This document shows, one piece after another, positions 57,327 to 64,000 of a stretch of DNA of 64,000 nucleotides (its first letter is position 1; the number at the start of each line of letters is the position of its first letter). This DNA comes from Synanceia verrucosa (Eukaryota; Chordata; Actinopteri; Perciformes; Synanceiidae): positions 21,648,769-21,712,768 of the forward strand of contig CM056566.1 of NCBI GenBank assembly GCA_029721515.1, in the 5' to 3' direction. A program made the translations under genes and the position numbers. The notes beneath the pieces were generated by a model that saw nothing but the letters and a program-made list of their open reading frames with translations, was not told the DNA's origin and did no database searches.

Positions 57327-57359
<33 letters not shown>
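57327..57359 (+). repeat. TA microsatellite
   Basis: (TA)n flanked by A-rich and T-rich runs, forming a strong local palindrome. Confidence 0.9.
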
Positions 57360-57367
<8 letters not shown>

Positions 57368-58422
57368 TATTTTTTATTTTTTCAAAATGTCCCAAAATGT
57401 GGCAGTATCAATTTAAAATTGTACTTACAGGTCTAGTAGGTAGGATTTATGGGTAATATTAATTAGATAGATGCTTTATTCATCCCACTTGAAAGATGGA
57501 AACTCACGGGAGCGTGCAGGGTTCAAGTACCAAAATATATACTACAATAGATATATGAGAGGAATGCAAAATGCAAATTATGATCAACTACAATAGAAAA
57601 AATATATTTTATTATTTTTATTTATTATTCAAGTCATTCTAGTGTTTTCATTAGTGTATAAATCCTAAATCCTAACACTGGCCCTTTAAGTAGAATTATT
57701 AGAATTAGAGGTGCTCTTTGAAACAAACAGAAGTCCTGTTTACCATCACAGTTGCTCTTTTTTTTTGCACATTTCAAATCCACTGTTGTTTCCATCCTTC
57801 CTAAAGTCCTTGGAAATCTTTGCAGATAACAGATTTGCAACTGATGGTAACAATGTCTACTGTGTCTTGTGTTGCTGCTGAGAAATAACTCTCTGTTTAG
57901 TGTTTTTCATGTTTGTCTTGGATGCAGAAATGCAAGATGACAGGAAATGAAGGGGAAGCAGAGCGATGACGAAAGGTCACTTGGTCCACATCATCTCTCT
58001 GTTGAAGTGTGTAGTTTTGCAGGAATCACAGGCGTCAGTCAGGAGAGGAGAGTGAGCGTTAAGCTCTTTTTGTGATGTAAATATGCTGTGTAAAGAACCG
58101 GGTTTATAGTTCCCTGGTTTGAACCAGAAACCATTCAAGGAACAGATTTTCACATGAAGTCACTGATATGATCCGACCTCACGTCACCTCACAGCAGCGA
58201 CACATTCAGGCTTTATGCATCACAAAAGCTCTGTGAACCGTGTTAAGCAGCATTATCAGTAAGTCACAGTGTTTTGACCTTTGACCTGCTGTTGCTCAAT
58301 GCCCTTATTGTCAGTCTGATCAGAGGGTTTGCTGGGAAATGCTGCTCAGATGCTGTGTCAGGGTTTTGCCTTTATTATGCCTGTTGTTAAGTTTTTTTTT
58401 GTCTTTCTAGTGAAGGGAGCTC

Positions 58423-58850
58423 TTAAAGGGATAGTTTGGGTGTTTTGAAGTGGATTTTTTTTTGAGGTACTTCTCCATTCTGTCCATCTATGCTTTTGTT
58501 AAAGCCACCAGACTCTGGTCTGCTGCAGACTAACGACTAAAAATGAAATAGCTAAAATAACAGTTTTTTTAATGGAGTCTGGTAGCTTTTTCAAGAGCGT
58601 AGATAACAACTTCAGTTCCCTGTGCAAGACTGCCTCACAGCATGGTAAACCATCAAACATTATTCTAAATATGGTGGACATATATTTAGAAATAACTCTA
58701 GATATAGTGCTAGTTGCTGCCGACCCCATCCACAGCTGTACGTCCCTCCTGCCTGTTTCTCCCTCTGATGCTACAGCGTACTGTGATATTTTGGATATAT
58801 TGGCCTCATCCATCACCTTTAGGATGGGTCTAACAACACAGTGTTGAAAG
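58423..58850 (+). mobile_element. TTAA-starting element, TTAAAGGGATAGTTTGGGTG type
   Basis: The left end TTAAAGGGATAGTTTGGGTG is typical of a common fish interspersed repeat with TTAA target preference (Kolobok or piggyBac group, not resolved). The matching right end was not found. The two chance frames in it read in opposite directions. Confidence 0.55.
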
Positions 58851-59219
58851 TAGAGTGGAGGCTGTTCTAGCAGCAGACTGATCCCTGTAGTTTACAGATG
58901 AGATGGTTGACAGAGAAACATGGTTGTTCTCCAGCATCCTGCCTTCTGCTGCCATCTAGTGATCACAAACCGAGCAGTAAAGATAAACTCCTGTGGAACA
59001 ACCTGTGAGAGCAGAAATGTGTGGGCGATGAAACATGATGATTGGCTCGTTCTTTTTTTTTTGTCATACTGATCTAGAATCAATGTTTGAGTTTGACTAA
59101 GTTCCTCTTAGTATTTAAACAGACAGGAATTGATTTTATACTACTTCAAACTTCATCCCCTATGAACATATGACCAGTGTTTACCATGTTTATTTCACAG
59201 ATATGGTCACTGGTTTGGT

Positions 59220-59500
59220 CAATTGTTATTATTATTGTTATTATATTTATATAGTGTAATATATATAATAATAATAAGTATGATTTGTATTATTATTATC
59301 AATAATATGTTTATTATTGATAATAATATAATAACAACACTATTATACTTGTATAATTATTATTTATATAATAATAATAATTATTATTATATCCATCCAT
59401 TTTATGCTGCTTCTGGGGTATCTAAATAATAATAATAATTATTATTAATAATTATAATAATAATAATAATAATAATAATACTATTATACTTGTATAATCA
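59220..59500 (+). repeat. ATT/AAT-rich microsatellite region
   Basis: Trinucleotide ATT/AAT runs in both orientations over about 280 bp, with partial dyad symmetry. Confidence 0.85.
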
Positions 59501-60198
59501 TTATTTCTATAATAATAGTGTGTGTATAAATAAAGTGTCCCAGCCTTTATGTGTGTGTGTGTAACTGAAGAGGTTTGATTATCCAGCATAATATTCAATA
59601 ATCAATAAAAGTAGTTCATGAATTGTCTCAGTATACTTGAACTGAAGTACAGGTTTGACTGAAACGTTTTCTTTGCAGCAGAGTATTTTAGTGTGTTTGT
59701 ACTGGTGTTTTCAGGGTCTGTGCACTTCTTCCACTGGTGGAGAAGAAGATGGTCCAGCTTTCATGTGTGAACACCAGGAGGCTCCAGCAGCTCTTCGTAG
59801 CTCTCTGTCATGGTGTGGATGTAATGTGGCCCCAGGTGATGAACTCCTGATCGTATCCAGACTCTGCTGATGGGACTCAGCTGTGTTAAACTGCTCGCTG
59901 GGCCCCCAGCTGAAGCGTCACATTTTAATTGTAACATTATGGATTTTAAATGGGCTTTTCTTTGGAAGACATTTCATTTTTCTGAGGAAGTCTGATGCCT
60001 CCTCAGAGGAGAGACAGTCACAAAGTGAACTTATTGCGTCAGTATTGATAACTTAAAATCCCAGATGACCAGAAGTGGAAGATAAATTCAGTTCATTGAT
60101 TTGATGTAAATTTAGCAAAACAGCAGAGCAGAAATACTCTGCTAAAAGACAAACTCTGACTTCAATCAGTAAAGTACTCATGTTTGATGTTTATTACT

Positions 60199-60457
60199 TT
60201 AATATTTTTATTTATCTGAAAGCACCTCTGAGGCCACACTTTCTCCTCTCACGTCTGAATACTTTGTCACTTCCTTCATTTGTCTTCTTCTTTATTTCAA
60301 AAAGTTCCCTTCTGCTTCTTTTCCCCTTAACACAGCATCTTTCTATTCTGCATCCTTTTCCAGCATAATTTGTCTTTTTCAGTTTCCAGACAGGCAGCAC
60401 TTCTACTTTTTGAATCGAAAATGAGTCGACACTTCACCAAGAATTTGCAGTCAGCAC
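60199..60457 (+). repeat. 260-bp direct repeat, copy 2
   Basis: Second copy of the unit at 56922, 3.28 kb apart, with scattered substitutions and a small deletion near its end. It is followed at once by a family C fragment. Confidence 0.85.
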
Positions 60458-60465
60458 GACACCTC

Positions 60466-60557
60466 TCAGTGATGTATGTAGAATATCACAATATACCGCA
60501 ATAATGTATTGTGACTCAAGTATTACATTACGTTTCACCAGTACCAACCCCTAACAA
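60466..60557. mobile_element. Family C fragment, copy 6
   Basis: Only the distal part (CAATATACCGCAATAATG to ACCAGTACCAACCCCTAA) is present. Confidence 0.55.
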
Positions 60558-62082
60558 ATACAGACAGACATTATTGTTGCTTTGTTCACAACGTCATCAA
60601 AAATACAGAGCACCTTTTTTTATTAAAATGAATAGGCATTAATCGAATAAATAACATCCTCGACCTGGTTTCATTTTTTCCACCAGATGTTGGAAACTGG
60701 CTGCAGATATTTGCTCCCATTCGGCATTAATGACGTCGATCACTGGCCTCCACTTCAGTCCAGTTCATCCCAGAGGTGTTGGATCACACAGACCATCACG
60801 TCCAAACTGAAAAGGGTCTGTTGCTAAAAAGCTGAAAAGTGCTACTGTGTGTGTTAAGGTTTCAATTACAGTTCAAATCAATCTCTCAATCTGCCACAAA
60901 ATAATCCGTCCAAGTCAGAACCAGTTTTTATTGATTTAAACGATGTCGTCTTCACATCCAGCCATCATAGCAGTTTTCAAAGGCTTTAAGTAGAAGTATG
61001 GGACTCAGGCCCAGACTGTAAAAACCAGCCCAGAAGATGACACTTAACGTGTCTCACCAGCTATGGGACGGATGGCCGTGAATAATATGACATATCAGCT
61101 CAGACGTTAATGTTCGTCACAGGATGAACTTGTTGAACTTGTCTTGTTAGATGGCAGAAAGAAGTACTCCATGACTTCATTAAGTAAAAGAGCTAAAGCA
61201 TAATGTGTTCATCGGTTTAATGGTGAAGCTTGTTAAACTTTCCCAGGTTTTGTGTCAATAAAGTAATTCTAATCTATTATTTCAATAACATTATACACTG
61301 CTGGGTAGTTTGTAACTTTCCACCCAGTTCATTCATGTTAGTGTTAACTAAAATTAAAATAAAAGTAGTGAAGGAAAGTACAAGAGTCAATTTACTTTGA
61401 TCCTTTCCACTTTTTTAAGTTTCATTTGATGGAAATTAAGTGAATTATCTTCAAAAGGAGTCTTATTGTTATATTTTTACTAAAAGTTTGAGGAATATTG
61501 TTATTAAAAAAAAGTGTGAAGACAGTTCTGCACATTTTATGTCTTTGAGTGGATGCTTTATGCGTTTTCTACATGATGAATGTCATTTCATTTTGCAGGA
61601 AGGATCTTCAGAGGGGTTTGTATGAATATGCATGTATGTATCCAGAGCAGCAGCTCGAAAATGAAAGAAAACAGAAAACAGACCATAAACAAAGACTCTA
61701 TTATCCTCTACGTCTGTCTCTCTGTCCTTCCATCTGTCCATCCTCCAACATCTGGACTGGTTTGATGTACATGTGCTGGTCGTTCAGTAACGGGCATAAA
61801 ACATGTAAAACATGTCTGACATCTGGGCAAAGGGATGTCATGTAATTTCAGAGCAGTAATTATCGACCATGTCGAACCCCAGTGCTCAGGAAAACTCTTC
61901 AGGATTTCCTGTTAATGCTGAGAATTTCCAGATAGCTCACTGGGATTTCAACCAGCTTTACCTTTAAAGCTCTGTTATGTGTTTTAGATTGAGATTAATC
62001 TGAACTCAACGTGGAGTGAATAAATTTAAAGCGGTAATAGTTTTTTGGGGCACTTGGTGGCAGTGGAGACAAGGAAACAAAC

Positions 62083-62478
62083 TCAGGCTCCGTCCACACG
62101 ACAACAGCACGATAGTGCTTGTTGCAACATATGGCCATATTTCCTTCGACATGGCAACGCGATAACGAGTGACAAGGGTGACAATGATGTAATACATATG
62201 CCACACCGATAGGTGGCGCTGTAAAGAAAACCAGACTCACAAAAAAGAAAGAAAGAATGCAACGAGCATGCGCATGAACTCCTCGTTTACTATTACTTCT
62301 GGTCACGTGATGATGTGACATCATCGTTAGCAACAACGCGGGGTACACACGGCAACTTCAAGATGGTGAACACCATTCTGGGTCTCTGACAACACCGGAG
62401 TCGTCTGCACGCATGGCGGAATCTGTATTAAAGTTTGTCGGATTCGTAGAATTCTGTAGTCGTGTGGACGGAACCTTA
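62083..62478. mobile_element. MITE with GTTCCGTCCACACGAC ends
   Basis: Left AGGCTCCGTCCACACGAC and right GTCGTGTGGACGGAACCTTA are inverted repeats, matching about 17 of 18 positions. About 396 bp, with no coding capacity. The superfamily is not clear from the ends alone. Confidence 0.75.
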
Positions 62479-62660
62479 GACATATTATCACCTTTATATT
62501 GATATTCAGAAAAGTTAGAGACTAGCTTGTAACAGCAGTGGAGCGTTAGGAGCTAAAGAATAAGATCCAGTATGTCCCTCAGAAGTGACCAAAAAACAGT
62601 CATAGGGCAGCCAGAAATATTACAGTTTAAATGCTGATGTTACCATGCCTGTTTGATGGG

Positions 62661-63085
62661 TTAAAGCTATAGTTGGTAATCCTGGAGAGCTAGCAAGATT
62701 TGAAAGTAGCACCGTTATGCTACATCACCACAGTTGTTAAATGTCCCGTTCAAAGACAATATATCATTTTATCACCTTTATAATGCAGACACTGGAGACT
62801 ATGACTGTGAAATATGGTCAAAATGTCATATCTTATAACATCTTCAATACAAGCAGCACTCACAGAGAAGCTAATGCTAGCATCGGGCTAATACGCGCTA
62901 GTTTGTCCTCTTATCTTTCTCCAGAGTTTTGTCTTTCAGTCTTTTCTTCCTCCCTCTTTCTTCTCTTTGTCTGTTTAGCAGGGTGAGTCGTCAGAAGTAA
63001 CACAGGAAGTGGTATTTTTGGCTGCTTTTTCTCTGACATTGTTCCCTACAGAACAGATTCTCCTGATAACTCTGTGTTTTTGGTG
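62661..63085 (+). mobile_element. Family B element, copy 3, right-truncated
   Basis: It starts TTAAAGCTATAGTTGGTAA and keeps GTTATGCTACATCACCACAG and ACAGGAAGTGGTATTTTTGG, but ends before the right terminal repeat. Confidence 0.65.
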
Positions 63086-64000
63086 GTGCCGCTGAATCGG
63101 ATCCGGTCACCACAAACATTTAATCAGTTTTAGGCCACCTCCGAAAACCCTGAAAATTCCGTCAAAATCCGTCCACAACTTTTTGAGTTATTTTCCAAAC
63201 CAACATACAAATAAACAAACCCGGTAAATCATTGCTTTTATGAGGATGATCTCTGTTTGTTTGTTTGTCTCCTGCAGCATCTCTGGTGATAAACAGTAAT
63301 ACTGCAAATACAATGTCACATTCAAGAAACGCTTTTAAATCTTTTAAATGTCAACTTAATGCTGTCTTTCCTCCTCTTTCCAAGCACCTTACCAGGGTTT
63401 TGTTGCGTTTATTAGTCATGACAGACGTGATGTCAGTCGTATAAATAATTTAGTTGTTTAATCGTGATACAGGCTTTCTGCATAACCAGTTTGCCCTCCT
63501 GCAGTTGTTCGACACATGGAAACGATGATGCACCGCCTATTAACATGCAGCTGTAACATACAGTAAGTCACAATTACTGTGCCTGAAAACTGACTTTCCA
63601 TGTGTGGGTTTGAATGGGAGAGGCATTCTGAGAAGGTACAGATCATTTCCTCCCAGATCTGGAACCAATTCAGGACAATTTTACCCAGCAGCCATGTGTC
63701 TGGCTCTGTGTGCCCCCTCACATTAACCTGGGATTCTGAGAAAAAGGGATCTCATGTTGCCAATGGAGGTATTGTCTTGTTTGCCAAAGATTTCTGCTTG
63801 AAAAACACTGGAACAACAAATTCAGTGTTTGAACATTTAATTTTTCCAAAGACTTGATTTAAAAGGCAAATGGATTTTATGGATTAACTCATTGTTTGAC
63901 ACTAAATATATATGCTGTGTCAAAGTATGAATGCTACCTGTGGGTTTCCAGCTACTATCATGTTAGTTTGTAACACCACAAGTTTTAAAAGTGAACGCAT

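Larger units (their letters stand above)
57360..64000. other. Downstream gene-free flank
   Basis: Apart from the repeats listed separately I find no exon with both splice signals and protein-like wording. Frames of 60-105 codons here overlap MITEs or simple repeats. Confidence 0.55.

Noticed and set aside
62006..62348. 117-codon minus-strand frame
   Set aside because: Lies within the GTCCACACGAC-ended MITE at 62083-62478; no protein-like features.

Overview
The window is nuclear DNA of a bony fish, probably a spiny-rayed teleost. Evidence: two multi-exon genes with GT-AG introns, a complete vertebrate-type integrin beta-5 gene, many short TIR-bearing DNA transposons typical of fish, and abundant CA/TG and TA microsatellites. 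I see no prokaryotic, phage or organellar features. All exon models are my own reading of splice signals, reading frame and family resemblance; no alignment or RNA data were available.

Layout. (1) 1-1284: upstream sequence without a recognised gene. (2) 1285-5917, + strand: an 11-exon gene whose C-terminal half resembles RBM44, a germ-cell protein related to TTC3/DZIP3. The model gives about 651 residues, all phases join, and no RRM was found. A poly(A) signal lies at 6134. (3) 5918-7886: intergenic spacer, one hAT-like relic, then a candidate promoter and 5' UTR. (4) 7887-52950, + strand: complete itgb5, 16 coding exons, 801 residues, with signal peptide, PSI, betaI domain with MIDAS, hybrid, four I-EGF modules, beta-tail, TM helix and a cytoplasmic tail with HDRREFA and NPLY. 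Poly(A) signals lie at 53280 and 55567. (5) 55573-64000: gene-free, repeat-rich flank.

The gene spans about 45 kb mainly because of intron 11 (24340-47768, 23.4 kb), which holds most of the mobile elements. The dominant family (family A here) has at least 12 substantial copies plus a remnant, TTAA flanks, terminal repeats close to CTCTTTGAGTGCCA and a roughly 430-450 bp body without coding capacity, which suggests a non-autonomous piggyBac-like MITE. Other families are a second TTAA-flanked element (B), a TAGGG-ended AT-rich element (C), a long inverted pair (D), a CAGGGTTC-ended element (E), hAT-like insertions (one nested in a family A copy with a near-perfect 8-bp duplication), and a decayed LINE ORF2 fragment.

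Least explained: two coding-like islands inside intron 11 (about 41990-42245 + and 46140-46610 -), a 147-bp near-perfect hairpin inside a family B copy, and the apparent absence of an RRM in the rbm44-like gene.
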